From NCBI RefSeq assembly GCF_000732945.1, contig NZ_CP008944.1, forward strand, positions 1,838,720 to 1,902,719: DNA of 64,000 nucleotides, in the 5' to 3' direction. Numbering within the stretch: the stretch's first letter is position 1; the number at the start of each line of letters is the position of its first letter. This DNA is from Corynebacterium atypicum (GTDB lineage: Bacteria; Actinomycetota; Actinomycetes; Mycobacteriales; Mycobacteriaceae). Made by a program: the position numbers and the translations under genes. The notes under the pieces were generated by a model. That model did not search any database and was not told the origin of the DNA. It saw only the letters and a program-made list of their open reading frames with translations. Below, one piece after another: positions 39,496 to 49,838 of this stretch.

Positions 39496-41655
39496 TTAGA
39501 GCATGCAGCTGACGCAGCCTTCAACCTCCGTGCCCGCGAGCGCCATCTGACGCAAGCGGATGTAATACAGGGTCTTGATCCCCTTGCGCCACGCGTAGAT
39601 CTGCGCGCGGTTGAGGTCACGGGTGGTGACCGTGACCTTGAAGAAGAGCGTCAGCGACAGGCCCTGGTCCACGTACTTTGTGGCCACCGCGTAGGTGTCC
39701 ACGATCTTCTGGTAGCCGATCTCGTAGGCGTCGACGAAGTACTCCAGATTCTCGTTGTCCATGTGCGGGGCCGGGTAGTAGACGCGCCCGATCTTGCCTT
39801 CCTTGCGGATCTCGATCTTCGAGGCGATCGGGTGGATCGACGAGGTCGAGTTGTTGATGTAGGAGATCGAACCGGTCGGCGGGATCGCCTGCAGGTTCCG
39901 GTTGAACAGGCCGTGCTTCATGACGTCGCGCTTCAGCGCCGCCCAGTCTTCGGCAGTGGGCGTGTACACCGTCGAGCGGGCGAAGATGCCCTTAACTTTC
40001 TGCGTCTTGGGGGCGAACTCGGCCGGATCGAACCGGTCGAAGTAGCTGCCGTCGGCGTAGTCCGAGTTCTCGAAATTCTCGAACGTCGCACCGCGCTCCT
40101 GGGCCAGCTTGTTTGAGGCCTTGAGGGCAGCGAAGAGCACAGCCGCGAAGTAGGCGTTGGTGAAGTCGAGTCCTTCTTCCGAGCCGTAGTGGATGTGCTC
40201 GCGGCCCAAAAAGCCGTGCAGGTTCATCTGGCCCAGCCCGATCGCGTGCGCGGCGTCATTACCCCGCTTGATCGAAGGCACCGAGTCGATGGACGTCTGC
40301 TCCGAGACAGCGGTGAGCCCGCGGACGGCAGTTTCGATGGTCTTGCCAAAGTCCGGCGAGTCCATCGTCAGCGCGATGTTGAGCGAGCCCAGGTTGCACG
40401 AGATGTCCTGCCCCACGTGGGCGTAGCTCAAGTCGTCGTTGAACCCGCTCGGCGTGTTGACCTGGAGGATCTCCGAGCACAGGTTCGACATGTTGACCCG
40501 GCCCTCGATCGGGTTGGCGTTGTTGACCGTGTCCTCAAAGACGATGTAGGGGTAGCCCGACTCGAATTGGATCTCCGCGACCGTCTGGAAGAAGTGGCGG
40601 GCGTTGATCTTCGTCTTGTGGATCCGGGGATCCTCCACCATTTCCTCGTAGTGCTCGGTAATGGAGATATCGCCGAAGGGCTTGCCGTAGACGCGCTCGA
40701 CGTCATACGGGCTAAACAGGTACATGTCCTCGTTGCGCTTAGCCAGCTCGAAGGTGACATCTGGAATGACGATGCCCAAGGAGAGCGTCTTGATGCGGAT
40801 CTTCTCGTCTGCGTTTTCGCGCTTGGTGTCCAAGAAGGACAGGATGTCCGGGTGGTGTGCGGAGAGGTAAACCGCCCCCGCGCCCTGACGCGCGCCCAGC
40901 TGGTTGGCGTAGGAGAACGAATCCTCCAGCAGCTTCATCACCGGGATCACGCCTGAGGACTGGTTTTCGATGTGCTTGATCGGCGCACCGGCCTCCCGCA
41001 GGTTGCTCAACAGCAGGGCGACACCGCCGCCGCGCTTAGACAGCTGCAGCGCCGAGTTAATCGCCCGGCCGATGGACTCCATGTTGTCCTCGATTCGGAG
41101 CAAGAAGCAGCTCACCGGCTCGCCGCGCTGGGCCTTGCCCTCGTTCAAGAAGGTCGGCGTCGCCGGCTGGAACCGACCGCTCATAATCTCATCGACAAGC
41201 CCCTCGGCGAGCTTTTCGTCGCCACCGGCAAGCGCGAGCGCAACCATAGCGACCCGGTCCTCGAAGCGCTCCAAGTAGCGCTTCCCGTCGAAGGTCTTCA
41301 GCGTGTACGAGGTGTAGTACTTGTAGGCGCCCAGGAACGTCTTGAACCGAAACTTGACGGCGTAGGCGCGCTGGAACAGTGACTTGATGAACTCGAAGCT
41401 GTACTTGTCCAGCACTTCCGCCTCGTAGTACTTGTTCTCAACCAGGTAGTCCAGCTTCTCTTTGAGGTCGTGGAAGAAGACCGTGTTCTGGTTGACGTGG
41501 TCGAGGAAGAATTGGCGGGCGGCCTGCCGATCCTTATCAAACTGGATGTTGCCATCCTCGTCGTAGAGGTTGAGCAGGGCGTTGAGCGCATGATAATCCA
41601 GCTGCTCGGTCCGGCTCGCCGGCTCTGCCACGGTCTTTCCCATCTCCTGGCTCAC
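39496..41655 (-). CDS. nrdE: Class Ib ribonucleotide reductase large subunit
   Basis: The catalytic alpha subunit, which reduces ribonucleoside diphosphates. 719 residues without an N-terminal ATP cone, typical of NrdE. Active-site segments [14 protein letters not shown] (first redox Cys), NLCSEI (thiyl radical Cys) and the C-terminal GCVSCML tail (redox pair CxxC) are visible. GTG start after GAAGGAAAA. It is the only NrdE in the window, so it must serve NrdF and probably also NrdF2 (46023-47048). Confidence 0.97.
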   Translation of the reverse strand: MSQEMGKTVAEPASRTEQLDYHALNALLNLYDEDGNIQFDKDRQAARQFFLDHVNQNTVFFHDLKEKLDYLVENKYYEAEVLDKYSFEFIKSLFQRAYAVKFRFKTFLGAYKYYTSYTLKTFDGKRYLERFEDRVAMVALALAGGDEKLAEGLVDEIMSGRFQPATPTFLNEGKAQRGEPVSCFLLRIEDNMESIGRAINSALQLSKRGGGVALLLSNLREAGAPIKHIENQSSGVIPVMKLLEDSFSYANQLGARQGAGAVYLSAHHPDILSFLDTKRENADEKIRIKTLSLGIVIPDVTFELAKRNEDMYLFSPYDVERVYGKPFGDISITEHYEEMVEDPRIHKTKINARHFFQTVAEIQFESGYPYIVFEDTVNNANPIEGRVNMSNLCSEILQVNTPSGFNDDLSYAHVGQDISCNLGSLNIALTMDSPDFGKTIETAVRGLTAVSEQTSIDSVPSIKRGNDAAHAIGLGQMNLHGFLGREHIHYGSEEGLDFTNAYFAAVLFAALKASNKLAQERGATFENFENSDYADGSYFDRFDPAEFAPKTQKVKGIFARSTVYTPTAEDWAALKRDVMKHGLFNRNLQAIPPTGSISYINNSTSSIHPIASKIEIRKEGKIGRVYYPAPHMDNENLEYFVDAYEIGYQKIVDTYAVATKYVDQGLSLTLFFKVTVTTRDLNRAQIYAWRKGIKTLYYIRLRQMALAGTEVEGCVSCML

Positions 41656-41715
41656 AAATTTTCCTTCGTTTTCGTTCTACGGGGGATATGGGCTACGGCA
41701 CGTCAGTCTGCGGAG

Positions 41716-42144
41716 CTACACCGCATTGAGGCCGAGCTGGTCTGCATACTCCACCAGGCCCTCGCGCACCCGGGTGACATCCTCGGCGGTGCCCAAGAGC
41801 TCGAAGCGGTAGAGGTACGGCACCTTGCACTTGGCAGAGATCACGTCGCCTGCCAGGCCAAAGTCGGTGCCAAAGTTCGTGTTCCCGCTAGCGATGACGC
41901 CGCGGATGAACGAGCGGTTGTGCTCGTTGTTAAGAAAGTTAATCACCTGCTTGGGCACGGGGCGGGTGTTCTTGTGCGCGATCGACGCCCCGCCGCCGTA
42001 GGTGGGGCAGATCAACACGTAGGGTTCGTCGACGATAAGATCCGGGTCCTTCAGCCGCAGCGGGATCCGCTGGGCCGGCAGCCCGAGTCGACGTACAAAG
42101 CGGTGGGTGTTTTCCGTAGCCGAGGAATAGTACACAACCAGCAC
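41716..42144 (-). CDS. nrdI: NrdI flavodoxin-like activator of NrdF
   Basis: A 142-residue FMN protein that supplies superoxide to the manganese centre of NrdF. The FMN loops are [20 protein letters not shown] and SGNTNFG. GTG start. Genes are ordered nrdH-nrdI-nrdE, as in other class Ib operons, with 105 bp between nrdH and nrdI and 60 bp to nrdE. It is clearly shorter than the second copy at 45365-45979. Confidence 0.95.
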   Translation of the reverse strand: MLVVYYSSATENTHRFVRRLGLPAQRIPLRLKDPDLIVDEPYVLICPTYGGGASIAHKNTRPVPKQVINFLNNEHNRSFIRGVIASGNTNFGTDFGLAGDVISAKCKVPYLYRFELLGTAEDVTRVREGLVEYADQLGLNAV

Positions 42145-42249
42145 TCCCCGCCTGTCCTTTCCACAAAGCCCCCGACGATCTCGACTCGAGTCCGAAGGGG
42201 GCGATTAACCAAGCATGGTGATGATCAGTATTGAGTTTGCGTGCTCTGG

Positions 42250-42483
42250 CTACGCCACCTTGGCGGCCAGGGCCTTGATCCGCTCCGGCCGGAAGCCGGA
42301 CCAGGTCTCTCCGTCTACCTCGACCACTGGTGCGCTGAGGTGCCCGAGAGCAAGTACGTAATCGCGGGCCTCGTCGTCCATGCTGATATCGACGGTGGTG
42401 TAGGTGAGCCCGGCGCGGTCGAGAGCCTTCTTCGTGGCGTTGCACTGCATGCAGGCCGGCTTGGTGTAGACGGTGATAGCCAT
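42250..42483 (-). CDS. nrdH: NrdH redoxin
   Basis: A 77-residue glutaredoxin-like electron donor for NrdE. The active-site motif is CMQC (residues 11-14), with TVDISMDDEARDYV and SAPVVEVDG of the thioredoxin fold. It starts at ATG after AAAGGGAG. First gene of the nrdHIE operon; the promoter region upstream carries paired NrdR-like boxes. Confidence 0.95.
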   Translation of the reverse strand: MAITVYTKPACMQCNATKKALDRAGLTYTTVDISMDDEARDYVLALGHLSAPVVEVDGETWSGFRPERIKALAAKVA

Positions 42484-42573
42484 CAGGCGGACTCCCTTTG
42501 CTGACTGTTGCGTAAAACGACTAGGTAAATCTCAGCGCCAGGCCGGGGCGCTGCCCCGCGGCGACCCCTTAAA

Positions 42574-42619
42574 CACTATCCGTTGTGGTAAGTTTATACA
42601 ACTAGCACCACATATAGTA
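42574..42619 (-). promoter_or_regulatory. Tandem NrdR boxes in the nrdHIE promoter
   Basis: CACTATCCGTTGTG (42574-42587) and CACCACATATAGTA (42606-42619) each match CACTATATATAGTG at 10-11 of 14 positions (the first on the complementary strand). Centres are 32 bp apart, about three helical turns. A TATAAA that could be the -10 box on the minus strand lies between them, so NrdR bound here would block transcription. The distance to the nrdH ATG is about 90 bp. Confidence 0.65.
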
Positions 42620-42724
42620 GTTACAGGTGTGAAATTCCCAGCTGGGATACCGCCCGCACCCCAATATGTGGCCGGCCGTGCGCGCACGTTGTAGTTACAT
42701 CACTGAAATTCGGCCGGGCAGCAA

Positions 42725-42766
42725 AACGGCCCGCCTGCCCCAGCGGGGCGAGACGGGCCGAAACGC
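42725..42766 (-). terminator. Intrinsic terminator after rpmJ
   Basis: Arms CGGCCCG and CGGGCCG with an inner CCCC/GGGG hairpin, followed on the minus strand by TTTTGC. It lies 17 bp after the rpmJ stop. Confidence 0.7.
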
Positions 42767-42782
42767 GTAAAAGCCGAAGCTT

Positions 42783-42905
42783 CTAGCCCTGGCGGGCCTT
42801 GAAGCGCGGCTCCTTCTTGTTGATCACGTAGACCTTGCCGCGGCGCCGCACAACCTGGGCACCCGGCTTGTTCTTCAGCGACCGAAGCGACTTGCGGACC
42901 TTCAT
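42783..42905 (-). CDS. rpmJ: 50S ribosomal protein L36, zinc-free form
   Basis: A 40-residue protein, [19 protein letters not shown] at the start, then a basic tail ([21 protein letters not shown]). It contains no cysteine, so it is the C-minus paralogue that needs no zinc ribbon; bacteria often express such copies when zinc is short. AAGGAGCG lies before the ATG. It lies upstream of nrdH on the same strand, with its own terminator between. Confidence 0.93.
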   Translation of the reverse strand: MKVRKSLRSLKNKPGAQVVRRRGKVYVINKKEPRFKARQG

Positions 42906-43125
42906 CGGGCGCTCCTTCCTCATCGTCGTGCGCGCTACTCAGCTGGCGCGTCGGGCTTAGCCAAGCCCACGGGCGGTATCACGGCCGGACACGAACGCGT
43001 TCGGCTGCGAGCAGCCCGGCGCGCGCGATTGCAAACGCCCCGAGCCATGAACGAGCAGATATGTTACCGCACGGAAGCCTAAGAAGCCAAAACTCCCCTA
43101 TTCCCGGGCGCGGTAGTGTGGGCCT

Positions 43126-43974
43126 ATGACCACGCCTAACCTCCAGCGCGAGATCGCCCGCCGCCTGGACGTACGCCCCACAATAGACCCCGCAGCCGAG
43201 GTAAACCGCCGCATCGGTTTTCTGTGCGACTACCTGCGCCGCTCCGGCGCGCGCGGCTTTGTCCTCGGCATCTCCGGCGGCCAGGATTCCACGCTTGCCG
43301 GGCGGCTTGCACAGCTGGCCTGCGAGCGCGCTCGCGACGCCGGCCACGCCGCCGAGTTCTACGCGGTGCGGTTGCCCTATGGAACCCAGGCAGACGAAGA
43401 CGACGCCCAGGCCGCGGTCGAGTTCATCGCCCCTGACCACGCCGTGACCGTGAACATCGCCCGCGCCACCGACGCGCTCGCCGACGCCTGCGCCGAGGCC
43501 CTCGGGCAGGGCGAGCTCAGCGACTTTAACCTCGGCAACGCCAAGGCGCGCCTGCGCATGAGCGCACAGTACGCGCTGGCGGGCGAACTCGGGGCGCTCG
43601 TCATCGGCACCGACCACGCGGCGGAAAACCTCACCGGGTTCTTTACCAAGTTCGGCGATGGCGCCGCGGACCTCCTGCCGCTTGCCGGGCTAACCAAGCG
43701 CCAGGGCGCGGCCCTATTGCGGGAGTTGGGCGCGCCCGAGTGGACGTGGCAGAAGGTGCCCACCGCAGATCTAGAAAACGAGCGGCCGGCACTGCCCGAC
43801 GAAGAAGCCCTGGAGGTGACCTACCGGGCCATCGACGATTACCTCGAAGGCCTGCCTATCCAGGACCACGACGCCGAACGAATCGAAACGCTCTGGCACC
43901 GCGGCGAGCACAAGCGGCATCTCCCCGCGACTCCCATCGACAGCTGGTGGCGCGACGGCTCAGAAGCCCCCTAG
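43126..43974 (+). CDS. nadE: Ammonia-dependent NAD synthetase
   Basis: Final step of NAD synthesis. The N-type ATP pyrophosphatase P-loop SGGQDSTL is near residues 50-57; [14 protein letters not shown] and [19 protein letters not shown] are family motifs. 282 residues with no glutaminase domain, so it uses free ammonia. TAGTGT ends 6 nt before the ATG, suggesting a leaderless mRNA. Its stop overlaps the end of the convergent kinase gene by 4 bp. Confidence 0.96.
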   Translation: MTTPNLQREIARRLDVRPTIDPAAEVNRRIGFLCDYLRRSGARGFVLGISGGQDSTLAGRLAQLACERARDAGHAAEFYAVRLPYGTQADEDDAQAAVEFIAPDHAVTVNIARATDALADACAEALGQGELSDFNLGNAKARLRMSAQYALAGELGALVIGTDHAAENLTGFFTKFGDGAADLLPLAGLTKRQGAALLRELGAPEWTWQKVPTADLENERPALPDEEALEVTYRAIDDYLEGLPIQDHDAERIETLWHRGEHKRHLPATPIDSWWRDGSEAP

Positions 43975-44750
43975 CCAACCGCTCCGAGCAAGCGCAGCGT
44001 CTCCTGCACCTGGCGGGCCAGCGGCTGCCCGTATGCCGGCCCGTAGGTGAGCGCGTGCACGGCCAGCGGATGCAGCTGGTGGACACACGTGAACTCAAGC
44101 CAACCCTGGGCCAGCGGGTGTACCTCCTGGTAGCCGGCGCGGATCTCATCGAGGAAGGGCGCGCCGAAAAGGGCGAGCATGGCCAGGTCGGTTTCGCGGT
44201 GGCCGCCGTGCGCGGCGGGGTCGATGAATGCGGGCCCGTCCGCGCCAAACAGGAGATTGCCCGCCCATAGATCGCCGTGGATGCGCGCGGGCGTAGCGTC
44301 GTCGAAGGCGTCGCTTGCCGATATCGCCGCGCAGGCCCGCTCGACGGTGTCCAGCGCAGCGTCGGAAATATTGCCCGCCTCGTAAGCCCCGCGCGCAAAC
44401 GGCAGCACGCGCTGCTCGGGGTAAAAGTCGGCCCACCGCGCACGCGGCTGACATTCCTGAACCTGCGTGCCGATGTAGTTGAGCCCCTCCCAGCCCGGCG
44501 GCGGCGAGCCAAAAGATTCAGCCCCGGCGCTATGGATGCGCGCGAGCTCACGACCGGCTTCGCGTGCGGCCTCCGGCATCGGGCGAACCGTGGCGACGCG
44601 CTCTATCACCAGCTCGTCGGCGTTGGCCCGGACCACCTCGACCACCCGGTCGCTGGCCTCGCGCAGCCATCGAAGGCCGGCGGCCTCACTCAGGGCAGCA
44701 TCCTTCCTGCCTGGCCTTTTAGTGACAGTCTCTATCCCCTGCCGTCCCAT
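43971..44750 (-). CDS. Fructosamine kinase-family protein
   Basis: A 259-residue aminoglycoside/choline-kinase-like fold. The catalytic loop [12 protein letters not shown] and the metal [16 protein letters not shown] segment match fructosamine/ketosamine 3-kinases, which remove sugar adducts from proteins. The ATG at 44750 lies inside the end of the PPOX gene (19-bp overlap), so the genes are translationally linked. Substrate specificity is not provable by sequence. Confidence 0.87.
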   Translation of the reverse strand: MGRQGIETVTKRPGRKDAALSEAAGLRWLREASDRVVEVVRANADELVIERVATVRPMPEAAREAGRELARIHSAGAESFGSPPPGWEGLNYIGTQVQECQPRARWADFYPEQRVLPFARGAYEAGNISDAALDTVERACAAISASDAFDDATPARIHGDLWAGNLLFGADGPAFIDPAAHGGHRETDLAMLALFGAPFLDEIRAGYQEVHPLAQGWLEFTCVHQLHPLAVHALTYGPAYGQPLARQVQETLRLLGAVG

Positions 44751-45184
44751 CCGACGTGCTCAGGCTCCTCTCCGAGTTGGAACGAGCGCCCGGAAAATTC
44801 CGTGGCCGTAACCTTGACAAAATTGTACTTCAGCGTAGGAATCCATGGCTTGATCCCCAAGCCTTCGGCGTATTCGATCTCTTCGGCATGCTGGAGCACC
44901 TCTGCCATGCCGCGGACGACCACGGACCACGCGCGCCCGTCCACAACGTGGTCGACCTCGAAGAGGACGTCGTGGTTGAGGTTGATGGTAAAGAGCTTGT
45001 TGCCCTCGGCGCTGCGGAAGTAGATGTCGCCGCGGGGATCGATGACGTAGTTGACCGGGAAGATGTCCATGTCATCGCTGCGGCGCACCACGACCCGGCC
45101 CAGCGACACCGTGTGCAGCAGCTCGCGGGATTTCTCCTCGTCGAGGTACTGGATGATGGCCTCGGAGGCGTCATAGTTACTCAT
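44732..45184 (-). CDS. Pyridoxamine 5'-phosphate oxidase-family flavoprotein
   Basis: 150 residues with the split-barrel PPOX fold: LHTVSLGRVVVRRSDDMDIFPVNYV and GNKLFTINLNHDVLFEVD are typical. These proteins bind FMN, F420 or heme; the reaction is unknown. It is divergent from the nrdI2 operon, with 180 bp between. The kinase gene overlaps its end. Confidence 0.85.
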   Translation of the reverse strand: MSNYDASEAIIQYLDEEKSRELLHTVSLGRVVVRRSDDMDIFPVNYVIDPRGDIYFRSAEGNKLFTINLNHDVLFEVDHVVDGRAWSVVVRGMAEVLQHAEEIEYAEGLGIKPWIPTLKYNFVKVTATEFSGRSFQLGEEPEHVGWDGRG

Positions 45185-45364
45185 GTCTCCGATTATCCAC
45201 CTTTGTTGCCTAGCTCGCCGCCAAATCGGACGCCGACTGTGTAAAAGAGAGGCGCAGCACCCCTACCTTCCGAGCCGCCAAGCATACGCCCTGTTTGTTC
45301 AACTTGTTGAACTTTCTAGTTCGGTTCAGGCTATATTTGGGGTCGTCCGATAGAAAGGAGCCTT
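45185..45364. promoter_or_regulatory. Promoter region of nrdI2-nrdF2 with inverted repeat
   Basis: A perfect inverted repeat GTTCAA-CTTG-TTGAAC lies at 45297-45312. Its right arm doubles as a possible -35 (TTGAAC, 45307-45312), 19 bp before TATATT at 45332-45337. GTTC recurs at 45319 and 45324. A protein bound to the repeat would block the promoter. No NrdR-like, DtxR-like or LexA-like box was seen. AAAGGAG at 45354-45360 serves the GTG at 45365. Confidence 0.5.
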
Positions 45365-47048
<1,684 letters not shown>

Positions 47049-47079
47049 CCCGCACTTACCCCTCGAAAGGATAATGATC

Positions 47080-47652
47080 ATGACACACAACATCGCAGTG
47101 CTCGTCGGCAGCCTGCGGCGCGGCTCGTTTGCCCGCAAGATCGCTAACAACGCGGTGGGCTTCTTCCCGGAGGGCTTTGCCGCCCGCATCGTGGAGATCC
47201 GCGATCTTCCCCTGTACGACTTCGACTACGACGACCCCGACGTGGCCGACAAACCCATCCCGGCGGCCTACACCGAGTTCCGCGAGACCATCAAGGCCGC
47301 CTCCGGGGTCCTCTTTGTGACTTCAGAAAACAACCGCACGATCCCGGCCTGCCTGAAAAATGCCGTCGACATCGGCTCCAAGCCAAACAGCGACGTGGCC
47401 TGGAAGAACAAGCCGGCGGGGATCATCAGCCACTCGGTGGGCCGGATGGGCGGGTACAGCGCCCAGAAGAACCTCCGACTGGCGCTCTCTTACTTCGACA
47501 TGCCCACTCCCGGCCAGCCCGAGGTTTTCCTGGGCCAGTCGCCCACGCTGCTGGCCCAGGACGGCACCTTTGCCAACTCCTCGACCACCGACTTCGTGCG
47601 CGACTACGTCGAGCGCTTCGCCGCGCTCGTCCAGCACAGCGAGAAAATCTAG
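47080..47652 (+). CDS. NAD(P)H-dependent FMN reductase-family protein
   Basis: 190-residue flavodoxin-like reductase. The FMN phosphate loop VGSLRRGSFARKIA is at the N-terminus and TSENNRTIPACLKNAVD and GRMGGYSAQ are family motifs. AAAGG lies 9 nt before ATG 47080; an ATG at 47074 is too close. It follows nrdF2 by 31 bp and is probably co-transcribed, so it may reduce NrdI2 or supply reduced FMN. A general quinone or azo reductase is the alternative. Confidence 0.88.
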   Translation: MTHNIAVLVGSLRRGSFARKIANNAVGFFPEGFAARIVEIRDLPLYDFDYDDPDVADKPIPAAYTEFRETIKAASGVLFVTSENNRTIPACLKNAVDIGSKPNSDVAWKNKPAGIISHSVGRMGGYSAQKNLRLALSYFDMPTPGQPEVFLGQSPTLLAQDGTFANSSTTDFVRDYVERFAALVQHSEKI

Positions 47653-47757
47653 GCAGTGAGCCGGTGCAGGCATAGGCCGGCTAGGTGAGGGCTGCAGCGC
47701 GGCGACGCCCGGCCGGCAGCCGGGCTCTGGCGCGACAACCAGACAAAGCCTAAAAAG

Positions 47758-47792
47758 CCCCCTGAACCCGTTTGCCGGGTCCAGGGGGTTTA
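47758..47792. terminator. Bidirectional terminator between FMN reductase gene and tRNA-Ala
   Basis: Arms CCCCCTGAACCCG and CGGGTCCAGGGGG with loop TTTG, followed by TTTAC on + and CTTTTTAGG on -. It ends both the nrdF2 operon and tRNA-Ala. Confidence 0.85.
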
Positions 47793-47796
47793 CTCG

Positions 47797-47869
47797 TGGA
47801 GCTAACGGGATTCGAACCCGTGACCCCCACACTGCCAGTGTGGTGCGCTACCAGCTGCGCCATAGCCCC
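47797..47869 (-). tRNA. tRNA-Ala (GGC)
   Basis: Minus strand: acceptor GGGGCTA/TAGCTCC with one G-T pair and discriminator A, anticodon stem CCACA/TGTGG with loop CTGGCAG (anticodon GGC), T loop GTTCGAATC. Confidence 0.96.
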
Positions 47870-47966
47870 GTCGAGACCTATCACAATGTACACGGCACCT
47901 CGCCGCGGCGGCAAATCCGCCGCTAGGCGCCGCGGTGAGGCCTCCAGCCCGCCCGCGAAGCGAGGT

Positions 47967-48689
47967 TTAAGCGCCGCGCTTGGCCTGCGTGACCCAGTCC
48001 GCCTTGAGCGGAACCTCCTTGCCGTTGACAAAGATCCGCGGGGAGGACACGCCCTCGTCCGTATCGCGCAGGCGAGCCTCGTTGGCCTCCGAGTGCTCGC
48101 GGGCCTTATCCAGGTACGCACCCTCGGCGATCTTATCCACCACGGAATCCGGGGCGTCGAGCGAGCGGGCCAGGTTAGCCAGCTCCTTATCGCCCCACTT
48201 CTGGTAGACGTCGCGCTGATGCTCCATGAGGTACTGGCGGAAATTCCAGTAAAGGTGTGCATCTCCGGCCTCCGCGACGGCGTAGGCGGCCGCAGCGAAG
48301 TGGTGCGACTGCCCGTCGGCGCGACCGCGGTCCATGAAGGTCATGGTGCGCACCTTCAAGTCGATGTCCCCGGCCTCGATCGCGGCCCTCAGCTCCTCCT
48401 CGTCGGCCTTGGCCAGCTCGGCGCAGTGGGGGCAGAGGTAGTCCTCGTAGAGCTCGACCTGGGGGGTGGCTTCGTCGCGCTTGCCGTCATCGTCGGCGAC
48501 GAGCTTGAACGCGTCGTCCTCGACGGTCTGCGACATCGCCGTGGGCACCGGGTTGACCTCCACCTCGCCGGTGTCCCGGTTGACGTAGATGATGTAGCCG
48601 ATCACGGCTACCGCTGCCACAATAATCGCAACGACGGCCCAGACAAACCCGTTGCTCTGCTGGTTCGGTGACTTCACCGTGCTGCTCAA
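47967..48689 (-). CDS. DsbA-family thioredoxin-fold protein, membrane anchored
   Basis: 240 residues. A signal-anchor helix (FVWAVVAIIVAAVAVIGYIIYV) at residues 14-35 is followed by an extracytoplasmic domain with CPHC active site (YEDYLCPHCAEL) and cis-Pro segment (GVSSPRIFVNG). It likely folds exported proteins or acts as oxidoreductase. TTG start after GGGAG. Such DsbA-like proteins are common in actinobacteria; the partner VKOR is not in the window. Confidence 0.87.
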   Translation of the reverse strand: MSSTVKSPNQQSNGFVWAVVAIIVAAVAVIGYIIYVNRDTGEVEVNPVPTAMSQTVEDDAFKLVADDDGKRDEATPQVELYEDYLCPHCAELAKADEEELRAAIEAGDIDLKVRTMTFMDRGRADGQSHHFAAAAYAVAEAGDAHLYWNFRQYLMEHQRDVYQKWGDKELANLARSLDAPDSVVDKIAEGAYLDKAREHSEANEARLRDTDEGVSSPRIFVNGKEVPLKADWVTQAKRGA

Positions 48690-48773
48690 GGTCTTAACTC
48701 CCTCAAAGATTTTGTCACTTACTTAACTCGCGCAGTCTAACCTACCGGCCGTTGCCCGCGCGACAGCCAGCAC

Positions 48774-49838
48774 CTAGGCCGCTACCCCGGTCACCGGCCC
48801 GGCGGTGTTGGGCTGCCAGCCCAGCGCCGGAGCGACGTGCTCGGCGAAGTTCCGCAGGATAGATACGTTGATCTCCACGCCCAGCTGGTTCGGGATGGTC
48901 AGAAGCAACGTGTCCGCCGCAGCGATCGCCGGATCCTGGCGCAGCTGCTCGATGAGCACGTCCGGCTCGGCGGCATAGGACCTGCCGAAGGTGACGTTCG
49001 CCCCCTCGCCCAGCGAGCCAATCTGATCCCGATCGGTTGCCGACGCCGCGAAGAGCTGACGGTCGCGTTCGGAGACAATCGGGAAAATCGACCGGGATAC
49101 TGAGACCCGCGGAGTCCACTCGTGACCTGCCTCGCGCCAGGCCGTGCGATAGATCTCGATCTGCTCCGCCTGAACCTCACCGAGGGTGCGCCCGTCGGCC
49201 TCGCTAACCAGAGTCGAGGACATGAGGTTAACTCCGTCGCGGGCGGCCTGCACGGCCGAGCTGTTGGTCCCCGAGCCCCAGAAGATGTTGCGCCGCAGCC
49301 GCTGCGAATGCGGGAAGACAGACAGCGCGGCGCCCGGCTGGTACATCCGCGGGTATTGCTTCTCAGCAGCCGCGGCACGGGCCATGCCGTGGCCGTCGAT
49401 CGCCGCCATAAACTCTTCAAACTTCGCGCGCGCCAGGTCCGCTCCGTTGTCCGCCTGCGCCCGGTAGCCAAAGGCCTCCCAGCCGCGCTCTGCGGGCTCG
49501 GGTGAGCCCCGGGAGACGCCGAGGGCCACCCGGCCGTCAGACAGCAGGTCCAAAGCGGCGGCCTCCTCGGCCAGCTGCAGCGGATTTTCGTAGCGCATAT
49601 CGATCACTCCGGTGCCGACCTCGATGCGCTTCGTGGAGCCCGCGATCGCGCCCAAAAGCGGCATGGGCGATGCGCCCTGCGGGGCGAAGTGATGGACACG
49701 GAAGGAGGCGTTGTTGACCCCGATTGCGTCCGCCTCCTGGGCGATGGCCAGGCCATCCTTGAGCACCTGCGCGGCGCCGGGGCCGCCGCGCCCGCCGATT
49801 GCAAAGTGGCCGAAGCTTAAGAAACCGAATGCTTTCAT
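48774..49838 (-). CDS. LLM-class flavin-dependent oxidoreductase
   Basis: 354 residues, luciferase-like barrel using FMNH2 (or F420). LGVSRGSPEPAERGWEAFGY and the opening FGFLSFGHFAIG match the bacterial alkanal-monooxygenase-like clade. Its ATG overlaps the stop of the upstream flavoprotein (ATGA), so the two may work together in one oxidation pathway. Substrate unknown. In-frame extension upstream is not used. Confidence 0.88.
   Translation of the reverse strand: MKAFGFLSFGHFAIGGRGGPGAAQVLKDGLAIAQEADAIGVNNASFRVHHFAPQGASPMPLLGAIAGSTKRIEVGTGVIDMRYENPLQLAEEAAALDLLSDGRVALGVSRGSPEPAERGWEAFGYRAQADNGADLARAKFEEFMAAIDGHGMARAAAAEKQYPRMYQPGAALSVFPHSQRLRRNIFWGSGTNSSAVQAARDGVNLMSSTLVSEADGRTLGEVQAEQIEIYRTAWREAGHEWTPRVSVSRSIFPIVSERDRQLFAASATDRDQIGSLGEGANVTFGRSYAAEPDVLIEQLRQDPAIAAADTLLLTIPNQLGVEINVSILRNFAEHVAPALGWQPNTAGPVTGVAA

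Noticed and set aside
45297..45323. SOS (LexA) box before nrdI2
   Set aside because: The arms read GTTC-N8-GAAC or GAAC-N6-GTTC, not the GAAC-N4-GTTC arrangement expected for LexA.
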